Source: Mycoemilia scoparia
Lineage: Eukaryota > Kickxellomycota > Kickxellomycetes > Kickxellales > Kickxellaceae
Assembly: GCA_027575805.1 (NCBI GenBank)
Contig: JANBPU010000050.1
Span: 1-64,000, forward strand
Direction of reading: 5' to 3'
DNA: 64,000 bases
A program made the translations under genes and the position numbers. Under the pieces are notes generated by a model. The model was not told the origin of the DNA and searched no databases. It saw nothing but the letters and a program-made list of their open reading frames with translations. Below, one piece after another: positions 22,918 through 33,880 of the stretch (its first letter is position 1; each line of letters begins with the position of its first letter).

Positions 22918-24146
22918 ATGAAATTTGGTGATTTCGAGAGCCTGTGCAGGCTTACCAATCTTCCAGTATGCACACTGTTTGTCGGAAACGACTCCTCGCT
23001 GCTCAGCGACCACCCCAAGTGCAAGCTTAACAGCTACGACGCTGGGAGCGCCTATATTGTTGACTTAAGTAAGTAGTAGTAGCAGCACCAGCACCAGCAC
23101 CAACAAAAGATTTTGTTCCTTAAATGGCCTCGACTTATCATATCACCTCTTTGTTCTGGCCACCAATCATTCTTAACTAATGGACGTGCTTTTCCTACAG
23201 GTGACCTTGTTGTAACCGCCGTTGCCATACTATTGGCGGCGTACTGTGTAATCAAGACCCACGAAAAGCTGGCAGCAGTTGGTAAGTTCTCTCTACTAAT
23301 AAGACTCACAGCATGTCTTTGATGGGCAAGTGCGTGTGCTAACCCATCGAACCATGTTTGCTAAACCCACAGGTCGGCGCGAGATGGCTTTGCTTTTTAT
23401 TCTCTATTTTGTTTGCTTGGTGCTCAATTTTGTTGGAAATGACTTCAAATATCAATCAGAAACGGTCAACAAGGTAAATGGACATACTCAGCATTTCCCA
23501 AGCTTCTTTGCAGTGTATATGTAAGGGTTTAATACTACATGGCCGTGGCACCGTCTGACACCCATCTTTGCTTGTTTGCTCTCTGTAGTGGCTTGGTGCT
23601 GTTAATGTTGCACTGACGGTTTCGTTTTTCTGGATGCTGATGCTGGCGGGTTTCGTGGGGTTCCAGCTTCTCCCCGATGGCTCTGCATTTTCTCTGTTCT
23701 CCATCCTCATATCCACGATCATCGTCCTTGTTGGTATTGGGTACATAGCAGCAGACACTGCCTTTGGGGTCACTGATACGCTCAAACCCAAGGCAGACAG
23801 GCCCTTCTATTCCCCTGGTCTATTCTTTGTCTATCTTATTTTCCCCATCATATCCATTGCCCTTTATCTGTGCGCACAGCTTGTCATTGTTTTCCGCTTC
23901 CTTGCCGTCAGGAAGCCACTTTTGTGGCTGCTTGGTGCCCTGGTCCTATTTGTTCTGTCCCAGATCTTCATGCTTGTTATAAGCGATGAGATATGCAATG
24001 GTACAAATGGTCGGATAGATGGCACTATGTTCTCGACGCTTCTGAACTTCGGGTCTTTGGTTATGATCTACTTCTTCTGGAACTCTATCACCGAAGGCGA
24101 TGGAGACGAGTACTTTGATGATCCTATTGACAAGCATAATCCTTAA
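22918..24146 (+). CDS. CHS7: Chitin synthase export chaperone (Chs7 family)
   Basis: ER membrane protein needed for folding and ER exit of chitin synthase. Four exons: 22918-23068, 23201-23281, 23373-23473 and 23589-24146. It starts MKFGDFESLCRLTNLPVCTL, the FGDF..iC...lPlC pattern of the family. VGRREMALLFILYF corresponds to GRKEM..F. AGFVGFQLLPDGSAFSL matches the family box GFVGFQ..DGT.LSL. The C-terminal ISDEICNGTNGRIDGTMFST matches SD.IC....HYIDG..F. Seven hydrophobic segments are visible. The final EGDGDEYFDDP tail is acidic and cytosolic. Intron 1 begins with a TAG/CAG/CAC trinucleotide stretch directly after the donor. Confidence 0.93.
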
Positions 24147-25450
24147 AACCACACATCAACCGCGCGTCCTGGTCGACGCTATGCTTGAATATTGCATAGC
24201 TCACGATACAAAAGTGAGCCCGACTTTCTACATCCCCAGTGTTGTCTATTCCATGGAGGCCTAATTCTTTGTTTCCTATCATAGTCAGCCTTCTTTATTA
24301 TATACTCACTCCAGTGCAATCCAATAGCTTCAATCTAATCTCTCCCCCTTCTTTTATTCCTCGACATTCCTGCTAAAATGCATCCCGCCTTGCTTTTAAA
24401 CTAACCACACACCAGTCCGCTTTATTTTGTTTCTTTTATTTTACATACATTTCTTCAATATGTTCATTTTTGGTTGTTTAAGGACTTCTTTGGCAACAGT
24501 CCTATTAAACGTCATTGACCAAAAGTCAAATAAAATGCGGCTTAATTGTATCAAATGTTGTGCGTTTTAGTTCGAACCAATCCAGTTGTTTCTATGTAGC
24601 CATAACCATAACCAGGTTTACTTTATCTTTTGTGATTTTAAATCACGATTCCAGCCATAAAAGCTTATTGTTCTTTAGCTATAAATATCAACTTGCAAAA
24701 ATGCCTTTGTGCATTAACTCATACATATCAAGCCTATTGTCACCTCCATCAAAGCCGACTTCTTCTGAATGGATCCAACTGCATTTGGTGTTCGGCGACA
24801 GTCTACAAAAGGCAATCAGTCTAATTTCAAATAACTGTAGGTCCCAACTATACTAGGATATGCGTCTCTAAAACTAAGATAGCCCGTGATTAATAACCAA
24901 GCCATATTTCTTTATCTGTGTCTCCATTGCATCTGCTAAAAAAGCTGTGTGTAAAATCCAGTGTTGCGATCAGACCATATTCAAGGCAAGCTCTCATGTT
25001 TATATCACAGCCATAGTTTTCACATACATACAACAGGCCTTGCTAATAAACCCAAAATGGCGCTACACTCAACAGATAACGATAGATGGCTTCCAAGACG
25101 CGTGTTACTGTCTTCTTTCTGGATTTTATTGCTCTCTGTGCACAAAAGTTGCAACCAATTCCAGTATCTCGAGCCAGAGCACCCAAATAGATGCCGGCTA
25201 TCATTTTTGTCATCACATCATAGCCTCTATTCTGGCTGTCCGCCTTGACATGGCGCCGGTAAAGAACATTTCCTTAGAGGACTTTGCAAACATAATTATG
25301 GCGATATAAACTACAATTCCTATTTACCAATAAAATAAGTTCTGGTTCTTCGTTCTTGTATTTTTAAGCACTTTATGTTTAAAACACTTTTGGGCTGGGA
25401 TAGATTTTATAAATGGAGGAATATTCTCTAGAAGTGTCCGAATAGTCCAC

Positions 25451-25515
25451 CTCCCCCAACGTCAGCCTAAAATGTATGGATTATGAGCCAAATTTTGCTG
25501 GAGGCATAAGCGTGC
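25451..25515 (-). repeat. Probable type C repeat fragment, reverse orientation
   Basis: The reverse complement reads CAGCAAAATTTGGCTCATAA, then CATACATTTTAGGCTGACG, resembling the middle of the 33304 copy (CTGCAAAATCAGCCC...ATGCATTTCAGCTGGA). It adjoins a type A element, as at 21728 and 33304. Similarity is weak. Confidence 0.4.
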
Positions 25516-25625
25516 CATTTGGATCATAATTTTTGAAGGGTGAATATTTATAGGCGCAATCACAGCCAAGTGGATGTCCAGTTTTACTAGTAAACTTTCA
25601 CCCTTCAAAAATAGCTACCCATATG
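25516..25625. repeat. MITE-like type A element
   Basis: Left arm ATTTGGATCATAATTTTTGA, then AGGGTGAATATTTATAGGCG; centre CAGTTTTACTAGTAAAC; right arm TTTCACCCTTCAAAAATAGC, then TACCCATATGG. Inverted arms with the same core as 6763-6873, in the opposite orientation. Confidence 0.85.
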
Positions 25626-25957
25626 GCTAAAGTTTACAAGATCTTAGGCAAAATGATGAGTCCTCAGGAGTAGTTGCATATCAAATGGCTGATGACTGGG
25701 CCAAACCCCAAGAGCCCATTTCTGCCTACCATAGACTCGATCACTAGTGAAATCTTGCCTTTGGAAATATTCATCAAGTCTCGCAGCTTGTTATACTTTT
25801 TCTATGGTTTATTAAAAGGATATTGATGGTGTGCAGCCAAACAGTATGTTGGCATGTGTGTGCTCTATGAAAAGTAGTAAAATCTTATATGAAGAAGAGA
25901 TGTATGAGAGCGAGAAAAGAACATTCACAAGAGAAACACGCACCATCCATGATAGTC

Positions 25958-27319
25958 TCAGTTCTCAGTGTCTATATAAACAATGGTGCTCTTTTCAAAC
26001 CCATTGAATTGTGATGCAGCGCACAGGGTGTATGCGCCCATATTTCTGAACAAGAGCCAGTCGCCGACGTTTAGCTCAGGCATGTCCGTCTTCGGAACAA
26101 TGCAATCGATGGAATCGCAGGTAGGGCCCCATATGCTGCACTCATAGGAAGAAGAGCTCGACCCAGAGTTGGCGCCACAGTCGTTCCTGCTGTCATAGAG
26201 TTGGCCGTTACATGTAACAGCCTCTGGGTAAACGACTTGGTGATCAAACATAATGCAGTTGAAGCTGCCGTAAACACCATCGTTCACATAGTACATGAAG
26301 GCCGAAGATGCGTCAATTTCGTCTGGGCTCTCAGCCACTACTCTACGGGCAACAACATTGACTGCAAGGTTAAAGGCAGAGGCTACAAAATATCTGCCTG
26401 GCTCCGCAATGATACGGATCCTCTCGGTCTCGCAGCTACCATCCTCCTGGGTATCAGGGAAGTGCTGATTCAGAGCCTGGTTAAGCACTTTTGCGACCTT
26501 GGGGAAGGTGACTCCGCTCTGCTCGTTGTTTCCTGGGAAGCCTCCACCAACGTCAAGCAGGGTAAAGTTGAAGCCTAGAGCTTTGCCCTGGTCGAACACG
26601 TAGCGGGCGCGAGACACAGCATCAGCAAAGGCATTTTCATCAAGGCACCCGCTGCCAACATGGAAGCTTACACCAACAACGTTGATGCCAAGTGATTTGG
26701 CCGTCTCAAGCAGGTACTGTGTATTGGTGAGAGGAGTCCCAAACTTGAGGCCGAGCTTACACAGAGACTTGGAGTCGTCGGTCAGGATGCGAATAACAGC
26801 CTTTGCGTTGGGAGCCAAACGGCGGATTTTGTGGAGCTCGTCTTCGTTGTCAAATGTCATCATATCAACGCCATTTTCAGCAGCAAAGCGCAGGTGGGAT
26901 GCTGGCTTACATGGGTGCGCATAAATGATTCGGTCGGGGGATACGCCAAGATCAAGCATTTGACGTATCTCGGCCCTGCTGGCACAATCGAATCCAGTGT
27001 TCATGCTGGCCAGGCTGCTGACCACCCTGTGGTCAGGGTTGCATTTGACAGCATAAAAGGGCTCAACGCGGGGCAAAAAGGACTTCCATTGATTGAGCTG
27101 GCGAGTGATTTCGCCTATATCTGCCACGAAAAATGGATCCTCACAGTTGCCATGGACGGCTCGCTCCCCAACAACCTTGGAAACCGTCGCGGCTGGCGAC
27201 AACATGCTGGCGGCGGCATAGCGTGCATTGGAATCATGCTCCTGGACCATGTACAGACGGCTAGCCTGGTGGTCAGCCATGGGAGGCAGGACAAGAGTGG
27301 GCGACGAATCGGACTGCAT
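25958..27319 (-). CDS. SPE1: Ornithine decarboxylase
   Basis: PLP enzyme that makes putrescine from ornithine, the first step of polyamine synthesis. Single exon of 453 residues. The PLP lysine lies in EPFYAVKCNPD (Lys about 92). HVGSGC and the GGGFPG loop bind the cofactor phosphate and ring; EPGRYFVA follows. YDSRNDCGANSG and WGPTCDSIDCI carry the C-terminal catalytic Cys contributed across the dimer. The C-terminus ends shortly after the beta-barrel, with no long PEST-like tail. In other organisms the enzyme is turned over through antizyme; no antizyme gene is visible here. A single-exon gene is unusual for this window but shared by ARG1 and the nucleoporin. Confidence 0.97.
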   Translation of the reverse strand: MQSDSSPTLVLPPMADHQASRLYMVQEHDSNARYAAASMLSPAATVSKVVGERAVHGNCEDPFFVADIGEITRQLNQWKSFLPRVEPFYAVKCNPDHRVVSSLASMNTGFDCASRAEIRQMLDLGVSPDRIIYAHPCKPASHLRFAAENGVDMMTFDNEDELHKIRRLAPNAKAVIRILTDDSKSLCKLGLKFGTPLTNTQYLLETAKSLGINVVGVSFHVGSGCLDENAFADAVSRARYVFDQGKALGFNFTLLDVGGGFPGNNEQSGVTFPKVAKVLNQALNQHFPDTQEDGSCETERIRIIAEPGRYFVASAFNLAVNVVARRVVAESPDEIDASSAFMYYVNDGVYGSFNCIMFDHQVVYPEAVTCNGQLYDSRNDCGANSGSSSSSYECSIWGPTCDSIDCIVPKTDMPELNVGDWLLFRNMGAYTLCAASQFNGFEKSTIVYIDTEN

Positions 27320-29299
27320 GTCTGCGGAGTGGGTGTTCGAGTATAAAAGTGCGTATGTGAAGACTATATCGGTTGGTGGATGGAGGAGCGCGACGGCTAA
27401 GATATATCACAGATAACCCGACCAGAGGGCCAGGCACCACAACTGGTCGGAAATGTTGGCAGGCCTAAAGGCAGGGGAGGTGCGTGTAGCTCACAAAAGC
27501 AAGATGAAGCCTTCAGCAGTGGTTGCCAAAAGCTGAGATCAAAGAAAAGTACAACACTCTTTAGGGTGGGGGCTTTCCGAGTATTTCAAGAGAGAAACGC
27601 CCGGAGACTATGCTGTTGGGATCCGTGGTGCAGCTGCACTTATGCCTGGCAAGGGATAAGTGCTGGGATATGAGTCTTGAAACGCAACTTGGCGTAGGGG
27701 GTGGGTGCAGTTGGTGGCAAAGAAGGATGATAGACAGGGGAAGCTAGCTAGTGGTAACGGATTGTAGGGCCAGCGATGATACTACGGCAAAGAATTACAA
27801 AAAGATTTTGAAACAAAAGGTCTTGTTGATGGGAAGAGGGGCTATTAAGTATATTTGAGGGCTCAAGCTGTTTCCAGTTTTTGGCCGTAGTCCATTTTAC
27901 ATGGACATCGACCTTGGCAAACCTATCGTAATATAAGCGCCTTCTTACTTTCCCTGTGCGTTCTGATGTCCCCCAACAACAACCACACTGCTTTTGTAGC
28001 ATCAACGGCCAATTGGATGGCCCCTCTTATCCTTTGTCTCAATCGTCGTGTTAGATTTTCTCTCACAACCCAGCCCTGGAATATTTTTATGCTTGGGGAC
28101 TCCAGACACACAGTTTGATGAACTCTTGTGTTTCATGGAGAATTATTGCAACTCCATTAAGCAACTCACCAGCCCTCTCTGCCATGTATAAAGTTCCGTG
28201 TGGGCATGGCCTGTTGATCTGAACATACACCGCTGCTTTATAGGAAAAGTCCTGTTTCTTCTCTATAGTACACAGAAAAACCAATGGATCAGAAAAATCT
28301 ACTATCACTTGTATCTATTACAAATAGTTTATTGGGGCTCCAGCATCGCAAACACCACCAAAGAATTCGCATCATGGCCACTCTTTAAGGAGTAGTTGCG
28401 TGGGATGTCATTCATTGTCTGTCCCTGTGTAGTCATTTTGCTCTTGAAAGCGCTGCTTAGCAATGTATTCAAACATTGCCTGTAACCAAACAGAAAATAG
28501 CAGTACACGAGCATCGCTATAAAGGGGACATTTATACGCTTGGCCCATCTATTCACCAATGGCAGTCGCTCTTGTCTAACGTCACTGTATGTATGATAAA
28601 TACTTACAAAAATGATCAGTTTGGTCAATGCCTGGGCTTTTAGAAGATGTAGGATATGTGTAACTACTTGATCATAAAAAATGGCCCGGCTGGTGCTCCA
28701 AAGCTCTATCGCCAATTGTCACCATAGGCCCCATGATTTTGGCCAAGATTCTCCCGATATTCTCTGCTGTGCATCGCAAATAATTTTGGGATCCATATGG
28801 ACGAGACACTGTCATGTACTATCATAAACCACTGTGCCAAGGGTGGAACCACCCTCTGGAACGCTAGAAATTTGGTATTCATGACGGCACGAACACGTGC
28901 TTTCTGGGGATTTGGTTGGTTTTATAAATACAGCCCAAAACCGAAATAATACCAGTTAGTAGAGATATTTAAGACCGAGTATACATTGCTTGAGGCTGAT
29001 CCACAGCCTTATCTTTGTGCGTCATCCTGTTGTGATGGTATAAAGTATGCTGCCAGCTTGCTACCAAACCAGCGTGACACTAAAAAACAATATGAGATAT
29101 CTTTACAAGATCATGACGATGATGATGGTGTTGCAAATGCCTATAACTTCACATTAATCGTTGTAGCCGGCCAGTTATGTTTTTGATAGGTTTTCATATT
29201 TGTCACCCGTGGTTATAATAATATAAAATGTCTAGCAAGTTAAAGTGTAAGTAGCTGGAGTATAAAGTAAAAACACAGTTTGGGCTTCTGATGGCATGC
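27320..29299. other. Intergenic region, 2 kb, no gene recognised
   Basis: Between the SPE1 start and the COX5 stop. Short frames on minus (27748-28005, 28329-28715) and plus (28986-29186) lack any recognisable family or splice logic. Proximal sequence is the SPE1 promoter. No element of types A-C was noticed. Confidence 0.45.
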
Positions 29300-29941
29300 T
29301 TATTGGACAAAGCCTTTTCCTGAATAGCCTTCGGATGAAATACCGTGAATGGGGTTCATGTTGTTCTCCTTGGCGTATTCGTTGGATGCTTGCTGCCATT
29401 CCTTGTTCATGGTTCTGGGAACTTCGCCTATAGATCATCAGGAAAAAGTGCGGTTGTTTCAGCGCGGCTTCTTGATAAATGTGATCAGATATCATACTAG
29501 AGATGTTGCTTACCCTTTGTGCGTAGATAGGTGGATACACTGAGACTAATGGCAATAAGGCCGAGAGTTCCAAGGATGATCTTTTGGGTATCACCTGGCT
29601 TTTCGCGAGGCTCACGAACTCCGTGGAGACCATAAGCAACGTAGTATGCTACACAATTGCAATTACCAGGATCGCCTCAAATGCCTGAAACATTGGAAGT
29701 TGAGCATACGAATCAATAGTTCTAGGCACTTACCAGCTTTTTTGTTTTCGGTAGAAACGGCATTCCAATCGTTCTTCATTACCTCTGCAAGCTGAGTGGA
29801 GATCTTTTGCTGCTCAACCTCGGAGAGGGTGACCCACTGCTCGAAATTAGCAAGGACAGGGACGTTGGCGGTGCTCTGGAAGCGTCTGCCAGCCAGTCTG
29901 GAGGCGTTTTGAGCAGTGCGGCAAAGAGATTGTCTGAACAT
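29300..29941 (-). CDS. COX5: Cytochrome c oxidase subunit 5 (mammalian COX4 family)
   Basis: Inner-membrane subunit of complex IV. Three exons: 29734-29941, 29514-29648 and 29300-29427. The Arg/Ser-rich N-terminus (MFRQSLCRTAQNASRLAGRR) is a mitochondrial presequence. QWVTLSEVEQQKISTQLAEV and NDWNAVSTENKKAAYYVAYG form the conserved matrix region. HGVREPREKPGDTQK leads into the membrane helix IILGTLGLIAISLSVST. PRTMNKEWQQASNEYAKENN matches the intermembrane-space tail P.TM..EWQ..S.EY.K. Exon junctions restore the frame exactly. The start at 29941 is preferred over an in-frame Met ten codons upstream because the presequence begins there. Confidence 0.93.
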
Positions 29942-30827
29942 GTTAGTGATTATTGTAAAGCCGTGAAACAAATTGAAAAGCGATCAGAGTTAGGAGGCAG
30001 AGACCCTTTGGACCCATTCATCAAGTGAATGCTTTGTGAGCATTTCTGGGTATTGCTAAGACTGATAAGATTTTGACAGCTAAAGCTTTCTAAATCACTC
30101 AATTAAATCATGATGGCGGGTTGGTTAAAATCGCAACTCAAAAAGTATGCTGAGCGATCATGGTTTGCTTTGCACAAATGATAGGCGGTTGGATTGTTTG
30201 AAGGTGATGATTAAGCGAATACTACAGTCAGGCCTTTATATGAATATTATCTAGAAAGCAGATGAGAAGTTCTATCTAGGACTATTAGTTCTTGCCTGCA
30301 CATATATGGTATTTTAGAGGTGGATATGGTTCTTGACGAAAGGCTTTTGACATCTTGGAAGCTTTTGGTGTGTTTTTTTACAAGGGGCATACTAGAGGAG
30401 GGTATCTGGCGTTAGTTTTTGCTCAAAAACTTGGATCAGGGCTATCAGCAGCCATAATCTAGGCTGATGAGAGTCTTGGATTGACTACGGTACGGGTTTA
30501 TACCCACCCACTTCACTTTTCTTTATTTGCTCACTTTTATTTTTCCATTGATCACATTAATATAGAAATAGCATTTTCTGATACAGCAAACAGCGGAATA
30601 GCCTTTATTTTTCAATATAAACCAGTAACACATTGGGTAACACATCGAGTGCATTATAGTTTTATTGCAGCCACTGCATTATACCAATGAGTTGGGCGAG
30701 CATTGCGAGGGTAAGCATTATGTTGGACAGTAGCAAGCACACAGGCATATATATATATATATAGTTCTATAGCAACAATATGATCGTTTTGTAGCAACGT
30801 ATCTAAGCATCTATTCATTATTGGTAG
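29942..30827. other. Divergent region, COX5 and deubiquitinase
   Basis: Likely holds the first exon of the deubiquitinase gene as well as both promoters. No gene could be placed in it. A short (AT)n run lies near 30748-30762. Confidence 0.45.
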
Positions 30828-33209
30828 CCAACACCAGCACCAGCACGCAATATAAAAGCAGAGCCGGGCCAAATATCAAAAGAGCTTCTTAATGGAAATA
30901 CGCGGACATCTGATTTATACAAGCATAACGACACATATATCCAACCAGCTGCCATACTATTTGGAACACATCCAGTAATACTAGATAAAAATCCTATAAA
31001 TACTGCAGCAGACCACCCTCTCCCTTTGTTAATACCAAATGAGCCCGAGTTTTGGATAAATGATAGAGCTGAGAAGCTCAGTCATCGAAGGAAAAGCTCA
31101 AATAAAGAGTCTGGTGGAGACAAAATTGTTGATCAAGTAAGATTGAATGCGAGCTTTCCTTTAAAAGCCATTGTTATACATTTCCTAAAAACCTTCTTTA
31201 TATTGTCTCCTCGACCGTTTTGAATAGAAAAAAGAGCCCGAAAAAAAGACTGCTGTGGCAAAACCCAGCAGTTGGGCAGCATTGTTTAGCTCGACAAAAT
31301 CAGCACCTTCTAATACAGCACCAACCAATGCAAAAGTGGCACTAAACACCGCCATTAAAAGCCAAAAAGAGTCATTATCAGGTATACATTCACAATTTTT
31401 TATTTGCAACTCTTGTATAAGCTTGTTGTGCCTATATTAAGCCCCAGTGGATTGATTGTAGATGCCTTAACAAATGTCAGTATGGTTAAGACCATGCCAC
31501 TGATCCAGCCGCGCGGCCTGGTCAATGCTGGAAATACATGTTTCATGAACGTCGTATTCCAATCCCTGCTTTACTGTGCTCCATTTTACAATGCTCTTCG
31601 ACAAATTCGTGAAAAGGTAGCGTTTAGTTTTAATAGTCGTATACCTCTGGTTGAGTCTTTGTAAGTATTTAGGAGTCATTGTGTTTGGTATCTATGACGA
31701 TGTGCGAGCTGTATTAATAGTACAAACTCTGCGCTGGATCTTATAGAATAATGTTTTTGAACGAGTTTCCAAAATGCGACACAAAAGAGGATCCATTTGA
31801 CTTTGATCGTAAGTCCAGTTATACATCATGCATTATTTGGATACAGTGTACTTTGGTTAAAGGCTAACTATATACGCGTAACCATGATAGACACATATGA
31901 TATTGAGCCATTCGTGCCGCAGTTTGTTTATGACGCACTGGACAGGAAAAAGATATTCCGGACCATGAAGGTACGATAATAACTAGTTTCTGTAGATGTG
32001 ATATTTCTCAAACATGGTACTGAGCACGCGATATTTTGGGTGTTTTAGGGGAGCCAAGAAGATGCCCAAGAATTCATGGGGTACTTGCTCGATGGTATAC
32101 ATGAAGAGCTTATGAGTGGTAGGTGGAGCTACAAAGTCTATATGGGAAGATTTCACTAGTGATCGAATCTATGTTAGACAGAAATGGATCCGCAAGGTTT
32201 GGCCCAATCACTAGTCATTTTGCCTATTGCCCTGTGAACTTTGACCATATATGTATATTCGCGACTTTAAGCTATATTCAACACTCATTAACAACGTGCA
32301 ACAAAACCCATACTAGCTCAATGTCAAGATCTAAAAACGAAAGACACACATAGTAAGGGAGGCCAAGTCGAAGAGGGGGGAGATTGGTTTGAAGTCGGGC
32401 TGAACAATCGAACAAATGTGACCAGAACAGTGAGTATAATAATATCATATTTTCCAAGGCAAAGACTTGTTTAGACTTCATGTAATAACCAGTTGCCGTA
32501 AACTGTAAAGGTAACCACAAATGAAACGCCGATAACAAAGATATTTGGAGGAAGCATAAGGTCGACGCTACACGTGCCTGGACAAAAGCCGTCATCTACA
32601 CTCGAGCCGTTCCAGTTCCTAGCGCTTGACATATCAGTAAGATTGCCATCACACTTTACCACTATTCCATAGTCCGCTGCGCTTTATCAGTTTACTAAAA
32701 GAATCTACTCTGCACACATCTTTTTGGCATAGTCTGACAACGTTTATACATTGCACAGCGCCTTTGAAGAGCTTGTGCACAAGGAGATCTTGGAATGCTA
32801 TATGGGCATCAATGGGACCAAGGTTGATGCGACAAAGCAGCTAACACTTGAGTCTGTCCCTCAGGTTCTTGTTCTTCATCTAAAGCGGTTCATCTTCTGC
32901 CCAGAAAAGGGGATCCAAAAGATACACAAATTTGTAGCATACCGAGAGAGCTTTGAGATCAGCCCGCAATGGGTGTCCCGTCTGGATCAACATAAGATCA
33001 GGAATGCCAAATACGAGCTCAAGACTGTTATTTACCACCATGGCGAGTCTGCTGGAGGCGGGCATTACACCTGCGACATTTCACGGGCCCCAGGTGAGTG
33101 GGTGCGATTCGATGATGTCGATATCGACTATCTAGAATCCGAGGCCAGCGTGCTTTGCGAAAAAGATGACCGACATGCATATATTCTTTTTTACCAGAGA
33201 GTCGACTAG
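30828..33209 (+). CDS. UBP3: USP10/Ubp3-type ubiquitin-specific protease
   Basis: Cysteine protease that removes ubiquitin; the family acts in selective autophagy and vesicle-coat stability. Inferred exons: 30828-31136, 31228-31381, 31462-31660, 31747-31808, 31891-31970, 32049-32118, 32362-32429, 32511-32636 and 32733-33209. The N-terminal part contains KPSSWAALFSSTKSA, like the SWA.LF segment of USP10. The Cys box is RGLVNAGNTCFMNVVFQSLL. It is followed by GSQEDAQEFMGYLLDGIHEE, DWFEVGLNNRTNVTRT and TPITKIFGGSIRSTL. The His box is HGESAGGGHYTCD, ending HAYILFYQRVD. All catalytic boxes are present. The first exon shown opens after a TAG acceptor with no ATG, so at least one 5' exon is missing. 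The acceptors at 31460 and 32509 were chosen because only they keep the frame. Confidence 0.85.
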
Positions 33210-33303
33210 AGAATCTCTGTCATCTTATGTTTTCATTTTTAAATCCGAAAATGCATCATCATTGAAAATATGTCTCATATCACAGGCGTGAAGCCCTGTA
33301 TTT

Positions 33304-33431
33304 GGCAAGTTCTCCACCAAAAGGGTACTAGTATACTCCCTGCAAAATCAGCCCAAAAGCTATGCATTTCAGCTGGAATCTCAGTGATGGTCGGCTAGGA
33401 TCCAGGGGAATATCCTATCTAGTGCCTTTGC
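33304..33431 (+). repeat. Dispersed non-coding repeat, type C
   Basis: Best-preserved copy: GGCAAGTTCTCCACCAAAAG, GGTACTAGTATACTCC, CTGCAAAATCAGCCC, ATGCATTTCAGCTGGAATCT and GGGGAATATCCTATCTAGTG. Strongly similar to 4071-4192. Confidence 0.85.
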
Positions 33432-33455
33432 AGAGAAGAGTGGCATTTGTTTACA

Positions 33456-33563
33456 ATATGGGCGATTATTTTGAAGTGTGAAAGTTTACTAGTAAAACTG
33501 GACATCCACCCAGCTGTGATTACGCCTATAAATATTCACCCTTCAAAAATTATTGCCCATATG
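33456..33563. repeat. MITE-like type A element, well preserved
   Basis: Left arm ATATGGGCGATTATTTTGAA; centre GTTTACTAGTAAAACTGGAC and GCTGTGATTACGCCTATAAA; right arm TTCACCCTTCAAAAATTATT, then GCCCATAT. It shares its terminal CATATGG with the adjacent type B element. Confidence 0.9.
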
Positions 33564-33688
33564 GATCATTATTTTTGAACGGTTACTAATTTTCACCAGT
33601 AGGCCAGTTTCATCATACTTATTTACTAGCCTACATTATATTATTGATAATGCCAATTCAGCTTTTCAAAAATAATCTCTCATATGAG
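33559..33688. repeat. MITE-like type B element, well preserved
   Basis: Left arm ATGGATCATTATTTTTGAAC; inner CACCAGTAGGCCAGTTTCAT, then TATTTACTAGCCTACATTA and TTATTGATAA; right arm AGCTTTTCAAAAATAATCTC, then TCATATG. Inner block is the inverse of 9055-9193. Confidence 0.88.
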
Positions 33689-33880
33689 ATGATATTGGTA
33701 ACGGATGTGTATTAGACTCCTTTTAAAATGTTGCTGGTGAGCAAACCAAAATATGATCTCTGGGGGTTGTAGAAAAATAACTATATGGAGCCAATTTCAA
33801 TTTCCAACCCCTCTATGTGTTTAGAACCTAGTAGTTAGTTTAAAGAAAATCCTGGATTTGGGTAGCGACTTTACAAAAAT

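Larger units (their letters stand above)
24147..25957. other. Convergent intergenic region, 1.8 kb, no gene recognised
   Basis: Between the CHS7 and SPE1 stops. Two overlapping plus-strand frames near 24947-25309 have no recognisable family, biased codons or start context. It holds a type A element at 25516-25625 and a probable reverse type C fragment at 25451-25515. Confidence 0.5.
33210..33880. other. Convergent intergenic region occupied by three repeats
   Basis: Lies between the deubiquitinase stop and the CCHC-protein stop. It holds type C (33304-33431), type A (33456-33563) and type B (33559-33688) repeats in a row, which make up most of it. Confidence 0.8.

Noticed and set aside
24947..25309. 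Two overlapping plus-strand frames of 95-120 codons
   Set aside because: No recognisable domain, no codon bias, AT-rich surroundings and no splice partners.
28329..28715. 128-codon minus-strand frame
   Set aside because: Composition is that of translated AT-rich DNA. No motif, and no downstream or upstream exon could be linked.
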